Below are positions 13,975-24,212 of a DNA stretch of 64,000 bases, piece by piece (positions within the stretch are counted from its first letter, which is position 1; the number at the start of each line of letters is the position of its first letter). A program made the position numbers and the translations under genes. The notes below the pieces were generated by a model. The model saw only the letters and a program-made list of their open reading frames with translations, was not told the DNA's origin and made no database searches. The stretch comes from Muscardinus avellanarius. Taxonomy: Eukaryota; Chordata; Mammalia; Rodentia; Gliridae. The stretch is from the NCBI GenBank assembly GCA_963383645.1, contig OY726559.1:117554905-117618904 (forward strand), in the 5' to 3' direction.

Positions 13975-14382
13975 TTTTTGCGGGTCTGGGGATGGAACCA
14001 AGGGGCATTCAACCTCTGAGCCACACCTTGCCCTGCTTTTTTTTATTCTTTATTTTGAAACAGGGTCTCACTGAGTTGCAGAGGGCGTCACTAAGTAGCT
14101 GAGGCTGTCTGCGAACCGCAATCCTCCTGTCTCAGCCTCCCAAATGCTGGGATTACAAATGTGCACCACCATGCCCAGCTTATGTTTTTATTTTATTTGT
14201 GTTAATGAAGATTGAGCCTGGAGGCCTTCTACTTCCAAAAGCAATACCTCCAGTCATATTTTACTTTTTTATACCCTTCATCATATTTAATTTAATTTAT
14301 TTATTTAATTTATTTTTTTGTGGTACTGGGGATAAACTCCAGCGGCCTTCTATCTCCAGGCTACACCATACATATATATTTT

Positions 14383-14418
<36 letters not shown>

Positions 14419-15971
14419 CAGTACTGGGGATGGTACCCAGCGACATTCTACCTCCAAGTTATACCTCCAGCCCTATTTTTTTTTTGGTGGTACTGGGGGT
14501 GGAACCCAGAGGCTTTCTACCTCCAGGCTATACTCCCAGACCTTTTTTTTTTTTTGGAAACAGGGTCTCACTAAGTTGCCGAGAGCCTCACTAAGTAGCT
14601 ACTTAGTGAGCTACTAAGGCTGGCTTCGAACCCATGCAATCCTCCTGTCTCAGCTTCCCAAGTGCGGGGATTACAAGCGTGAGCCACCATGCCCAGCTCA
14701 GCCCTATTTTTTTAATTCTTCTTTTTGAAACAGGGTTTCACTGAGTTGCAAAAGGCCTCACTAAGTAGCTGAGGCTATATGTGAACTGTGATCCTCCTGT
14801 CTCAGCCTCCCAAATGCTGGGATTATAAGCGTGCGCCACCACACCTGGCACCTGTATTTTATCTTTTTTTTTTTTTTTTTTTTTTTTTTTGGTGGTACTG
14901 GGGTTCCTGGAAGCCCTTCTACCTCTGGGCTACACTCCCAGACCTATTTTAACATTTTTATTTTGAAACGGTCTCCTAAGCCAGCGCGCGCGGCTGGCTT
15001 CGAACCTGCGCGATCCTCCTGTTTCTGCCTCCCAAGTGCGGGGATTACAAGTGTGCGCCACCACGCCCGGCTGTATTTTATCTTTTAATTAATTTATTTT
15101 TGTGGCACTGGGGATTGAACCCAGGGCCATTCTACTTTTGAGTTGTGCTCCCAGCCCTATTTTTTATTCTTTATTTTTTGAAACAAAGTCTCACCAAGTT
15201 GCCAAAGACCTCACTAAATAGCTAGGGCTGGCCATGAACCTGCAACCCTCCTGTCTCAGCCTCCCAAGTACTGGGATTACAAGCGTGTGCCACCATGCCC
15301 GATTTCTATTTATTTTTCAGTTTGAAACAGGACCTCACTAAGTAGCTGAGGCTGGCTTCAAGCCTGGGGTCCTCCTGTCTCAGCCTCCCAAGCACTGGGC
15401 TTGCAGGCCTGACCACCAGCCTGGCCTGGTTTTCCTGCTAGCTCCACCTTTCCATCCACCGAGACTGCTAGGTTCTGTCAGGAAGCTCTCAGCCTGCCTT
15501 CTTTTCCCCTTCCTCTCGGGTTTCGCTCCCTCTGTACCTGTGGTCGCCCCTCACGTGTGGTTTTCTCTGCCTCCGGCCCCCAGGCTCGATCCCGCGCCCT
15601 CGGCCTCGGCGCTGGCTCCCCACGCGGCGGCGGGGCCCGTCGTCTGCCCCGCGCGCTGCTCCCGCACCTTCATCACGTTCAGCGACGACGCCACGTTTGA
15701 GGAGTGGTTCCCCCAGGGGCGGCCCCCGAAGGTCCCGGTTCGGGAGGTCTGCCCAGTGACCCACCGCCCGGCCCTGTACCGCGACCCTGTGACAGACATC
15801 CCCTACGCCACGGCCCGGGCCTTCAAGATCATTCGCGAGGCCTACAAGAAGTACATCACTGCGCACGGACTGCCGCCCGCCGCCTCGGCGCTGGGCCCCG
15901 GGCCGCCGCCCCCCGAGCCCCTGGCCGGCCCCGGGCCCCGAGCGCTGCGCCAGAAGATCGTCATCAAGTGA
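810..15971 (+). CDS. VPS72: VPS72 (YL1), H2A.Z-binding subunit of SRCAP and TIP60 complexes
   Basis: Six coding exons: 810-926, 9367-9519, 9698-9812, 11044-11220, 13694-13838 and 15584-15971. They total 1095 nt, 364 aa plus TGA, the length I recall for human VPS72. All junctions keep frame. Residues 40-90 form the acidic stretch (ESGDDEY, DTEDEVDSDFD) followed by basic RRKRR; in the YL1 family this segment grips the H2A.Z-H2B dimer. Residues 290-325 (CPVTHRPALYRDP, YATARAFKIIREAY) are the YL1_C domain. The protein acts in the nucleus, delivering or exchanging H2A.Z. The first ATG of the frame is at 627, but the conserved start is MSLAGGRAPRK at 810. Intron 1 has a GC donor (see findings). The Gly formed across the exon 3/4 junction is Ser in human as I recall it. 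Introns 1, 3 and 5 are filled with SINEs. Confidence 0.97.
1433..1712 (+). repeat. Type C composite SINE with (CA)n tail
   Basis: Full-length plus-strand copy in VPS72 intron 1. The joint and right-half start are partly duplicated ('aaataggt' twice). The tail is a (CA)n tract at about 1660-1712. Confidence 0.85.
1827..2270 (-). repeat. Two minus-strand composite SINEs
   Basis: Copies at about 1827-2032 and 2040-2263. Each reads T-tract, ID-like right half, then 7SL-like left half ending near 'ccaccacacct'. The second is type A. Confidence 0.85.
2372..2570 (+). repeat. Plus-strand composite SINE
   Basis: Full-length diverged copy with an A9 tail, in VPS72 intron 1. Confidence 0.85.
2579..2650 (+). 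repeat. Monomeric ID-type SINE
   Basis: Free-standing ID element that keeps the central segment ('tttgcctagcatgc'), which the right half of the composite SINE lacks. The B-box-like 'ggtttcatccccagtgcc' is followed by an A-rich tail. It resembles BC1/ID elements and is therefore an older or separate lineage. Confidence 0.6.
2746..3225 (+). repeat. Three plus-strand SINE copies in a train
   Basis: A 45-bp head fragment at about 2746-2790, a full copy at 2795-3019 with an A20 tail, and a further copy at 3020-3215 starting directly in that tail. Confidence 0.85.
3229..3471 (+). repeat. Two consecutive SINE left halves
   Basis: About 3230-3360 and 3361-3471. Both stop at the 'aaaataaagaa' joint and have no ID-like right half. 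Confidence 0.75.
3472..3883 (+). repeat. Type B SINE followed by two extra right halves
   Basis: Type B copy at 3472-3665, then ID-like right halves at about 3693-3765 and 3786-3848. It ends in a (GAAA)n tail at 3848-3882. Confidence 0.8.
3881..4355 (+). repeat. Two plus-strand composite SINEs plus a right-half fragment
   Basis: Copies at about 3881-4078 and 4104-4315, then a 40-bp right-half fragment to 4355. Confidence 0.8.
4425..5305 (-). repeat. Minus-strand SINE block
   Basis: Full copy 4425-4625, right-half fragment 4635-4728 with a (CT)n-ended T-tract, full copy 4735-4963, type A copy 4965-5166, and left half 5167-5305. All share one orientation. Confidence 0.85.
5332..5550 (+). repeat. 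Truncated plus-strand SINE plus right half
   Basis: 5' truncated copy at about 5332-5480 and an ID-like right half at 5485-5550 with a long A tail. Confidence 0.75.
5551..6795. other. SINE-free stretch of VPS72 intron 1
   Basis: The longest non-SINE segment of intron 1. It contains a (TG)n tract at about 5966-6009. I see no splice-flanked conserved exon, no RNA gene and no recognisable family in the rest. Open frames here (for example at 6343-6661) overlap on both strands and look fortuitous. Confidence 0.5.
5966..6009. repeat. (TG)n microsatellite
   Basis: About 22 TG units with a small number of interruptions at the 5' edge (tgcgtgcg). Located in VPS72 intron 1. Confidence 0.9.
6796..7013 (+). 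repeat. Plus-strand composite SINE
   Basis: Full-length copy with a (CA)n then A tail. Confidence 0.85.
7222..7400 (+). repeat. Diverged plus-strand composite SINE
   Basis: Both halves are present but diverged. The joint reads 'taattcaaagataagtg' and the tail is 'aagtaagtgaataaata'. Confidence 0.75.
7465..7551 (+). mobile_element. Relict hAT-Charlie (MER5-like) DNA transposon
   Basis: It begins CAG and ends CTG, with the inner phrases 'ctatggcctaaatctggccc' and 'tttacagaaaaagtgtcc', which recall the MER5 family of non-autonomous hAT elements. It is about 87 bp, shorter than the roughly 190 bp I recall for MER5A, so internally deleted. Flanks gactaaat and gtctaaag match at 6 of 8, the TSD length for hAT. 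Confidence 0.5.
7605..8108 (-). repeat. Minus-strand SINE block
   Basis: A type B copy at about 7611-7809 preceded by (TG)n, a right half at 7812-7895, and a type A copy at 7896-8108. Confidence 0.85.
8170..8610 (+). repeat. Plus-strand SINE block
   Basis: Left half 8170-8303, type C copy 8306-8520, right half 8536-8600. Confidence 0.8.
8628..9066 (+). repeat. Plus-strand SINE block before VPS72 exon 2
   Basis: Left half 8628-8740, full copy 8744-8919, and right-half fragments at 8945-8995 and 9014-9066. Confidence 0.75.
9964..10371 (+). repeat. SINE left half, type C SINE and compound AT/CA tract
   Basis: Left half 9964-10102, type C copy 10103-10283. The tail has become a compound (AT)n/(CA)n microsatellite at 10284-10371, inside VPS72 intron 3. 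Confidence 0.85.
10535..10980 (+). repeat. Two type A SINEs in VPS72 intron 3
   Basis: Copies at about 10535-10762 and 10766-10980. They are nearly alike, with the 'ggcagggggtgt' right-half start and 'acccgcaaaa' or 'acccacaaaa' ends. The second lies about 65 bp upstream of exon 4. Confidence 0.85.
11560..12678 (-). repeat. Minus-strand SINE block in VPS72 intron 4
   Basis: Copies at 11560-11785 (type C), 11810-12022 (type B), right half 12024-12093, full copy 12093-12318, left half 12319-12455, and type B copy 12465-12678. Confidence 0.85.
12714..13555 (+). repeat. Plus-strand SINE block in VPS72 intron 4
   Basis: Type B copy 12714-12862, left half 12880-13010, an internally deleted mini-copy 13013-13125, three right halves in a row (about 13130-13200, 13215-13275, 13290-13352), then a full copy 13372-13550. 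Confidence 0.8.
13920..15415 (-). repeat. Minus-strand SINE block in VPS72 intron 5
   Basis: (TTTA)n tail at 13930-13978, then full copies 13979-14180, 14477-14700, 14852-15072 (type B) and 15073-15303. Stray right halves lie at 14182-14265, 14300-14370 and 14378-14480, and left halves at 14703-14850 and 15304-15415. It stops about 170 bp before exon 6. Confidence 0.85.
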
Positions 15972-16104
15972 GGGGGCCAGCCGGCGAGGCCCCTGCCCTC
16001 CCGCCCTGCTCCCCTGGGTTGCCTCCCATCTGTGCCCAGCCCTCCTCTGTATTTCTTTCTCCTCGGATTTCCCTCAGATTCCTACTGGTTTTGTTTTTTA
16101 ATCT

Positions 16105-16110
16105 AATAAA
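16105..16110 (+). terminator. VPS72: VPS72 poly(A) signal AATAAA
   Basis: Canonical AATAAA 134 nt after the VPS72 stop, followed within 30 nt by a T/G-rich stretch (ttttgtctgg). It gives a short 3'UTR of about 150 nt, before the SINE block begins near 16190. Confidence 0.85.
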
Positions 16111-16192
16111 ATGGACGGATCCTTTTTGTCTGGTTTCTAATCTAGGATTGGGAGCAGGAGGCATTTGTTTGGTAGCATGTGTTATGACCTTG

Positions 16193-16830
16193 ATCTTTGT
16201 TTATTTGGCGGCATTGGTGATGGAGCCCAAGGATGCTCTACGCTGAGCTGTATCTTCAGCCCTTTTTTTGTGTGTGGTGCTAGGGATGAAACTAAGGGCC
16301 ATTCTACCTCCAAGATACACCCTCAGCCCTAGTTTTTACTTTTTAATTTGAAACAGGGACTCACTGAGTTGCAAAGGGCCTCACTAAGTAGTTGAGGCTG
16401 TCTGTGAACCATGATCTTCCTGTCTCAGCCTTCCAAGCGCAGGGATTACAAGCGTGCGCCACCACACCCGTCTTATTCTTTATTTTGAAACAGGGTCTCA
16501 CTGAGTTGCAGAGGGCCTCACTAAGTAGTTGAGGCTGTCTACAAACCACGATCCTCCTGTCTCAGCCTCCTGAATGCTGGGATTACAAATATGTGCCACC
16601 ACACCTGGCTAATTCTTTTTATTTTGAAACAGGGTCCCACTGAGTTGCAAAGGGCCTCATTAAGTAGCTAAGGCTGTCTGCAAACCCTCCCAAATGCTGG
16701 GATTACATGTCTGGCTCCAATTTTATTTTTATGTATTCATTTATGTTATTTATTTATTTATTTATTTATTTTTTTTGCGGTACTGAGGATGGAACCCAGG
16801 GGCATTCTACCTCTGAGCAACAACCCAGCA
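16193..16830 (-). repeat. Minus-strand SINE block 3' of VPS72
   Basis: ID-like fragment 16193-16262, full copy 16262-16472, left halves 16473-16613 and 16613-16712, and a right half at 16740-16828 with a (TTTA)n tail. Confidence 0.8.
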
Positions 16831-17457
16831 TTCGGAAGGCTGAGACTCGTGGTTCGTGGACAGCCTCAGCTACTTAGGCTCTCCACAACTTAGTGAGACC
16901 CTGTTTAAAATTAAACAATAAAAAATAGGGTAGGGGGTGTAGCTCGGAGGTTGAATGCCCCTGGGTTCTATTCTCAGACCCAAAAAAGAAAAAAAAAAAA
17001 AGTTAGAAATCAAGCTGGGCTTGGTGGCACACATTTGTAATCCCAGCATATGGGAGGCAGGAGGATCGCGGTTCATGAACAGCCTCAGCTACTTATGCCC
17101 TTTGTAACCGAGTGAGACCCTGTTTCAAAATAAAGAATTAAAAAATTGGGCTGGACGCTGGGCGTGGTGGCGCACGCTTGTAATCCCTGCGCTTGGGAGG
17201 CAGAGACAGGAAGATCACGCAGGTTCAAAGCCAGCTTCTCTGGTTTAGGAGACCCTGTTTCCAAATAAAAATATATTTTAAAAAATAGGTGTCTGGGAGT
17301 GTAGCCCAGAGGTAGAAGGGTTTCCAGGAACCCCAGTACCACCAAAAAATAAAAATAAAAAATAGGGCTGGGGTGTAGCTTAAGGTAAAACACCCCCTGG
17401 ATTCCATCCCCAGTACCCCCCCATAAAAAATCAGCCAGGCATAGTAGATTACACATA
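16828..17457 (+). repeat. Plus-strand SINE block
   Basis: A 5' truncated type A copy (16828-16990) abuts the minus-strand right half with no spacer. It is followed by a left half 17014-17150, type B copy 17150-17345, right half 17360-17425 and a 25-bp head fragment. Confidence 0.8.
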
Positions 17458-18234
17458 TTTTGTTTTTTCCCAGTACTGGAGATTGAACCCAGGGGTATTT
17501 TACCTCCGACCTACACCCCTAGTCCTATTTTTTTATTCTTTTTTTTGAAACAGGGTCTTGCTAAATTGTGGAGGCCTCATTAAGTAGCTGAGGCTGTCTG
17601 CAAACCTGCAATCCTCCTCTCTCAGCCTTCCAAGTACTGGGATTACAAGCATGTACCCACCTTCCCCGGCTAGTTTTATATTTTGAAACAGACTCCCTAG
17701 GTTGGTAAGGCTGGACCTGGACCTGTGATCCTCTGGTCTTCGCCTGCTAAATCCTGAGATTACAAGTGCGCGCCGCCATGCCAGCAGCTTGTTCTTTTTT
17801 AATTGTATTCACTCCTCCAACTAGACTATCAACACCTTAGATGTCAAAGCAAAATCCTTGACTTTTTTTTTTTTTTTTTTTTTTTTTTTACAGTACTGGG
17901 GATGGACCCAGGGGTATTTGATCTCCGAGCTACACGCCCTGCCCTATTTTTTATTCTTTATTTTGAAACCGGATCTTACTGAGTTTTAAGGGGCCTCATT
18001 AAATAGCTGAGGCTGGCCTCAAACCGCGATCCTCCGGTCTCAGCTTCCCAAATGCTGGAAATACAAGCGTATGCCACCACGCCAGGCGCTTATTTTTTAT
18101 TCTTTATTTGAAACAGGATCTCACTGAGTTGCAAAGGGTCTCGCTAAGTAGCTGAGGCTGGCTGCAAACCACGATCCTCCTGTCTCAGCCTCCCGAATGC
18201 TGGGATCACAAGCGTACGCCACCGCGCCCGGGTG
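17458..18234 (-). repeat. Minus-strand SINE block
   Basis: Full copy 17458-17670, left half 17672-17790, non-SINE spacer to 17858, type A copy 17860-18090, left half 18092-18234. Confidence 0.85.
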
Positions 18235-18545
18235 TATTGCACCTTCTTTTCGCCCCTCTGAATAGAGCAGGCTCCCAGGAAGAGGGAACTGATGGTTGTC
18301 TTGAACTGGTTCCTTGTGTTGAGGAGCAGGTGTCATGACGGCTAGTGGCCACTAGAGGCTCCCAGGGCCGGGAGGGTATGGGGGCTGTGTATATGTGATC
18401 TCCCACTACCCCCCACCTGGCCAGAGCTAAAATAATAAAATGCTGAGCTCACTGTTCCCCCACCCTCTCCCCGGGCACTGGGCTCCTCCTGCCGCGGTCG
18501 GCGCCCCAGTGGCCCCAGTAGAAGAGACCTTTCGGCCGAGGGGAG
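18235..18545 (+). promoter_or_regulatory. TMOD4: Candidate TMOD4 promoter and untranslated exon 1
   Basis: SINE-free, partly CpG-rich island 2 kb upstream of the TMOD4 start. It shows an E-box CACCTG at 18414-18419, an A/T-rich 'taaaataataaaatg' at 18428-18441 that could serve as a TATA-like element, and a good splice donor ggag|gtgagg after 18545. An untranslated exon is required because the ATG exon has its own splice acceptor at 20488. Exon limits are inferred. A second TATA-like TATAAAAG lies at 18772-18779. Confidence 0.35.
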
Positions 18546-19011
18546 GTGAGGAGGTGGCCCCAGGAATGGTGGGTAGGTGGGAAGCTGGGGGCTTATGGAC
18601 CAGAGCCTGGCGGAGCCGGGCAGTGCCATAGACAGTACCTCCGCCTCCGTCACTGGTGTGTGCTTCTGCCGCTGCCCGTCCCGTGTACTGTTGTCAATGT
18701 GTCACCCTGTTCGTTTCTGGATCTTCGGTATCATGGGCTGTATAGGTGTAGCTTGTGTGTGTTTTCCACATTATAAAAGACTGCGCGAGTGTAACCTTCC
18801 CGCTGTGTGTTTTTAGGGAAACTTTATTCCATTTAGAAGGCCTTCCTGACCCACTGGTCCGTGTCACCTTCCTGGTGACAGTTTATGGGGACTCAGTCCC
18901 TTCTCCTGAAGCCACGCTGCCCTTCCCCCGAACTGCAAGTCCCCCAGCTTCTCCGTGCCCTTGCTTTCCCTAAGAATTCAGAATTATAGCAAAGAGAGAA
19001 AAGGGAAAAAA

Positions 19012-19013
<2 letters not shown>
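18546..19013. other. SINE-free flank upstream of TMOD4
   Basis: Non-repetitive sequence with TATAAAAG at 18772-18779. I recognise no gene here. Open frames overlap on both strands. Confidence 0.4.
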
Positions 19014-19057
<44 letters not shown>

Positions 19058-19252
19058 GGGGATGGAACCCAGGGGCATTGTACCTCCGAGCTACACCCCC
19101 AGCCCTATTTTTTTAGTCTTTTTATTTTGAAACAGGGTCTCACTGAGTTGCAAAGGGCCTCACTAAGTAGCTGAGGCTGTCGCAAACTGCAATCCTCCTG
19201 TCTCAGCCTCCCGAAAGCTGGGATCACAAGCGTGTGCCACCACACTCGGCTA
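19014..19252 (-). repeat. (TG)n-tailed minus-strand SINE
   Basis: (TG)n at 19014-19052 followed by a minus-strand composite copy to 19252. Confidence 0.85.
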
Positions 19253-19754
19253 AAAGAAGGAAATCTTGACCCTTGCCCCCATGATAAAAGAGAAAAGGAA
19301 AGTGCGGCAGGAGTCCCCTGCCCTACCAATCTTCCTCGCTTTTTAAAGACAGTTTAGAAAGACAGGCTGGATTATGGGGAAGAAAAGAAGAGTTTCCCTG
19401 AAGCTCTCTGCCACCCCCTCCCACCTTTCAATAGGAGCTGGGCATGGGGCCAGCCATGTTGGCCCAGCTTCCAGCAGCTGCGCCAGGGCCAGAGGCGCGG
19501 ACGGGCGAGGTTAGCAGGGAGGGTGCTGCCAGGACTTCTCCGTCATACAGTGAGAGGACAAACCCAGTCTGGATCCTGGGATCCCCATCCAGAGTGGCTG
19601 GAAGCTGGGGGACCGGGAAGGAGACAGCAGCTCTAAACCACCTAACCTCCCTTCTCATCCCCTAGCAGTCCTAGGTTTCTAGCCTGCCAGGTATGTGGTT
19701 CAGCATCCGTCCCCTGGCTGGTCTCTGAATCCCTACTGTGTCTATGTCCTGAGA
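19253..19754. other. SINE-free stretch in TMOD4 5' region
   Basis: Non-repetitive. A CAGCTG E-box is at 19475-19480. It could be part of TMOD4 intron 1 or an alternative promoter. Nothing coding is recognised. Confidence 0.35.
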
Positions 19755-20445
19755 CAGAGAACCTGAGATCCTCCTGATTCAGCCTCCCAACTATTACAAA
19801 TGTGCGCTACCACACCCGGCTTTTTGTTTGTTTGTTTATTTACTTATTTATTTATTTATTTATTTATGTGTGTGGTGCTGGGGATGGAACCCAGGAGCTT
19901 TCTACCTCTGGGATACACTTCCAGACCTATTTTATACTTTATTTGGAAACAGGGTCTCTCACTAAGTTGCCGAGAGCCTCACTAAGTAGCTGAGGCTGTC
20001 TTCGAACCTGCGCGATCCTCCTGTCTCAGCCTCCCAAGCGCGGGGATTACAAGCAAGTGCCACCACGCCCATCTCCTTTAGTTTTATTTTAAAACAGGGT
20101 CTAAATTGATGAGAATCTCACTACTTGTTGAGCCTGTCCTTAAATCTGCGATCCTCCTGTCTCAGCCTCCCAAGTACTGCGATTACAAGTGTGTAACACC
20201 TTTTTTCATTGTATTTATTTATTTATTTATTTATTTATTTATTGGTGGTACTGGGGGTGGAACCCAGAGGCTTTCTACCTCCGGGCTATAAGCCCAGACC
20301 TATTTTTATACTTTATTTGGAAACAGGGTCTCACTAAGTTGCTGAGAGCCTCACTCAATAGCTGAGGCTGGCTTCGAACCTGTGCGATCCTCCTGTCTCG
20401 GCCTCCCAAGCGCGGGGATTACAAGCGTGCGCCACCACGCCCAGC
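19755..20445 (-). repeat. Minus-strand SINE block before TMOD4 exon 2
   Basis: Left-half fragment 19755-19820, type C copy 19822-20072 with a (TTTA)n tail, left half 20075-20195, type C copy 20212-20445. Confidence 0.85.
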
Positions 20446-20528
20446 TCATTTTATTATTTTATTAACCACTTTTCCTATGTCCTCCCAGGCTCTGAGTGCC
20501 ACACAGTGGGGAGGGGGTGGGGGCCACC

Positions 20529-22200
20529 ATGTCATCGTATCAGAAGGAACTGGAGAAATATAGAGACATAGATGAAGATGCGATCCTAAGGACCCTGAGC
20601 CCCGAGGAGCTAGAGCAGCTGGACTGTGAGCTCCAGGAGATGGACCCCGAGGTAAGCCATGAGCCCCGGGAGCCGTTCCCCGGGGAACTTGAGAAGGGCG
20701 CTGGGCTCAGGGTGGCTGAGAACAGAGCTATCGACAGGGCCTGGAGTCCCAAGAGGGCCGGGGGGAAAGGTGTCGAGATGTTTTAGGAAACTTTAGAGGT
20801 ACCCAGATGGGTACCTGACTTGGTCCCCCACACCCATCCCTAAGAACATGCTCCTGCCAGCTGGCTTGAGACAACGCGACCAGACAAAGAAGAGCCCGAC
20901 GGGGCCACTGGACCGAGACGCCCTCCTGCAGTACCTGGAGCAACAGGCGCTGGAAGCCAAAGAACGGGAAGACCTGGTGCCCTTCACGGGCGAGAAGAAG
21001 GGTATGGGGACCCTGACATCTCCCAGAAACTAAGTGTCACGGTTTCCCCTCCCGCTTCCCTCTCACCTTCCAGCTCCTCTGGCGCCCGGGGACTCAGGTG
21101 CCCAGACCTCAGCCTGCCAGCTCACAGGCTTCAGTTCTTAGCAGGGATCTGGGACCAGGAGTCCTGAGCTGTCCAGAACTCGGGCTCTCTGGTGTCCCCT
21201 AGTGACCCAGCATTGTACCCCCTGGAGCAGGAAAGGAAGCTGGAGGCCGGGCACAGGGAGACACGACCTCCACCTGAGCCGTCCTCCTCTCCCCATCAGG
21301 GAAACCCTATATTCAGCCTAAGAGAGAAATCCCAGCGCAGGAGCAGATCACCCTAGAGCCGGAGCTGGAAGAGGCGCTGGCCCACGCCACCGATGCGGAA
21401 ATGTGTGACATTGCAGGTGGGCCGCCCTGGGGGCTGAGGATGGGAGGCTCGGGGCAGGGGCATCTGGCCTTGTTGTGCGACCAGAGGGAAAGGTCCACTT
21501 CCTGAACCTGGACATGGGTGGCTGGGAGAGCCTCAGCCATGTTGTTGGAACCAAGTTTTGAACCCAGGGGCATTCTACTTCTGAGCTATAACCCCCACCC
21601 TATTTTTTAGACTTTTTTTTGTTTGTTTGTTTTTGTATTACCGGGGATTGAACCCAGGGGCATTCTATCTCTGAGTTACACCCCAACCCTATTTTTTATT
21701 CTTTTTTTTTTTTTTTTTGCGGGTCTGGGGATGGAACCCAGGGGCATTCGACCTCCGAGATACAGCCCCTGCCCTATTTTTTTTTTATTAATTCTTTATT
21801 TTGAAACCGGGTCCCACTGAGTTGCAGAGGGCCTCACTAAGTAGCTGAGGCTGTCCGTGAACCGTGATCCTCTAGTCTCAGCCTCCCGAATGCTGGGATT
21901 ACAAGCGTGCGCCACCACGCTTTATTCTATTTTTTATTCTTTATTTTGAAACAGGGTCTCACTAAGTTGCAGAGGGCCTCACTAAGTAGCTGAGGCTGGC
22001 CACAAGCCTGAGATCCTCCTATCTTAGTCTCCCAAGTATTGGGATTACTAATGTGTGTTACCACCCCTGGCTTTTAGTTTTATTTTGAAACAGGGTCTCA
22101 CTACATTGATGAGAATCTCACTACTTGCAGAACTGTCCTCAAATCTGCAATCCTCCTGTCTCAGCCTCCCAAGTACTGGGATTACAAATGTGCACCACCA

Positions 22201-22245
<45 letters not shown>

Positions 22246-24180
22246 TATTTTGCAGTACTGGGGATTGAACCCAGGGGCATTCTACCTCCAAGATACACCC
22301 CCAGCCCTATTTTTTAGGTTTGTTTGTTTGTTTTGCAGTACTGGGGATTGAACCCAGGGGCATTCTGACTCTGAACTACACCCCCAACCCAATTTTTTAT
22401 TCTTTATTTTGAAACAGGGTCTCACTAGGTTGATGAGAATCTCACTACTTGCTGAGGCTGTCCTCAAATCTGCAATCTTCCTATCTCAGCCTCCTAAGTA
22501 CTGGGATTACAAGTGTGCACCACCATTTTTAATTAAATTAAATTAAATTAGCCGGGCGTGGTGGCGCACACTTGTAATCCCCACGCTTGGGAGGCAGAGA
22601 CAGGAGGATCGCACAGGTTCGAAGCCAGCCACATGCGCTGGCTTAGGAGACCCTTTTTCCAAATAAAAATGTAAAAATAGGTCTGGGAGTGTAGCCTGGA
22701 GGTAGAAGGGCTTCCAGGAACCCCAGTACCACCATAAATAAATAAATAATTAATTAATTAATTTTTTTGAGTACTGGGGATGGAACCCAGGGGCATTCTA
22801 GTTCCAAGCTATACCCCCAGTCCTATTTTTTATTCTTTAATTTGAAACAGGGTCTCATTGAGTTGCAAAGGGCCTCACTAAGTAGTAAGTGAGGCTGTCC
22901 TCAAACTGTGATCCTCGTGTCTCAGTCTCCCAAATGCTGGGATTACAAGCATGTGCCACTATGCCAGGCTCTTATTTTTTATATTTTTTATTTTATTTAT
23001 TTATTTTTGTGGTACTGGGGATTGAACCCAGGGGTATTCTACCTCTGAGCTACACCCCTAGCCCCATTTTTTATTCTTTTTATTTTGAAGCAAGATCTCA
23101 CTGAGTTGTAGAGGGCCTCACTAAGTAGCTGAGGCTGGCCACAAACCTGCAATCCTCCTGTCTCAGTCTCCCAAGTACTGGGATTACAAGTGTGCACCAC
23201 CATACCTGGCTTATTTTTTATTTTGAAACAGGGTCTTGCTAAGGTGTTGAGAGTCTCTTTAAGTTTCTGAGGTCAGCCTTGAACCTGCAATCCTCTTGTC
23301 TCAGCCTCCAAAGTACTGGGATTACAGGTTTGTGTCACAACACTGGGCTGGGTGGTGTCTTTTTTTGTTTTGTTTTTTGTTTGTTTGTTTGTTTGTTTGT
23401 TTTTTGCGGCTCTGGGGATGGGACCTAGGGGCATTCGACTTCCGAGCTATAACCTGTGCCCTATTTTTTATTCTTTATTTTGAAACAGGGTCTCACTGAG
23501 TTGTGGAGGGCCTCACTAAGTAGCTGAGGCTGTCTGTGAACCGTGATCCTCCTGTCTCAGCCTCCCAAATGCTGGGATTACAAGCGTGCGCCACCACGCC
23601 GGGCTGGGAGTGTTTTTTTAACTTGTTTGCTTGTAATACTCATTTTTTAATGTCACAAGGTAATATCTCAAGAGCAATTTTTCTGGGATTATAAAAGCAA
23701 ATGAAAATGGTGATATGTCGGTTGGAATCAGCAGGGGCCTCCACAGACACAAGTGGCCCTCAACCTCTAGTGGCTTCTTAGGGACCTAAGCCCCATCTCA
23801 GTGTTTCAGAAACCACTGTCTTGGGCAGTTTATGGGAGGAATCCCTGGGTCCCTGAGAGGACCCTCTTTGGGAGAGTGAAAAGGGTCAAGCTATAAATAT
23901 ACTACTGCAACCGGGTGTAGTGGCACAATTTTGTAATACGTAAGGTCTTAGGAGGCTGAGACAGGAGGCTTGCAGGTTCACTCAGTGAGACCCTGCTTCA
24001 AAATAAAGCGTAGAGGCCGGGTGTGGTGGCGCAGGTTTGCAATCCCTATGCTTGGGAGACAGAGACAGGAGGATCGTGCAGGTTCGAAGCCAGCCTCGCT
24101 GGCTTAAGAGCCCTGTTTCAAAAATATAAAATAGGCGTGTAGCCCGGAGGTAGAAGGGCTTCCAGGAACCCCAGTACCAC

Positions 24181-24212
<32 letters not shown>

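Noticed and set aside
18424..18441. MEF2 site in the TMOD4 candidate promoter
   Set aside because: CTAAAATAAT is one base short of the YTAWWWWTAR consensus, so I describe it only as A/T-rich.
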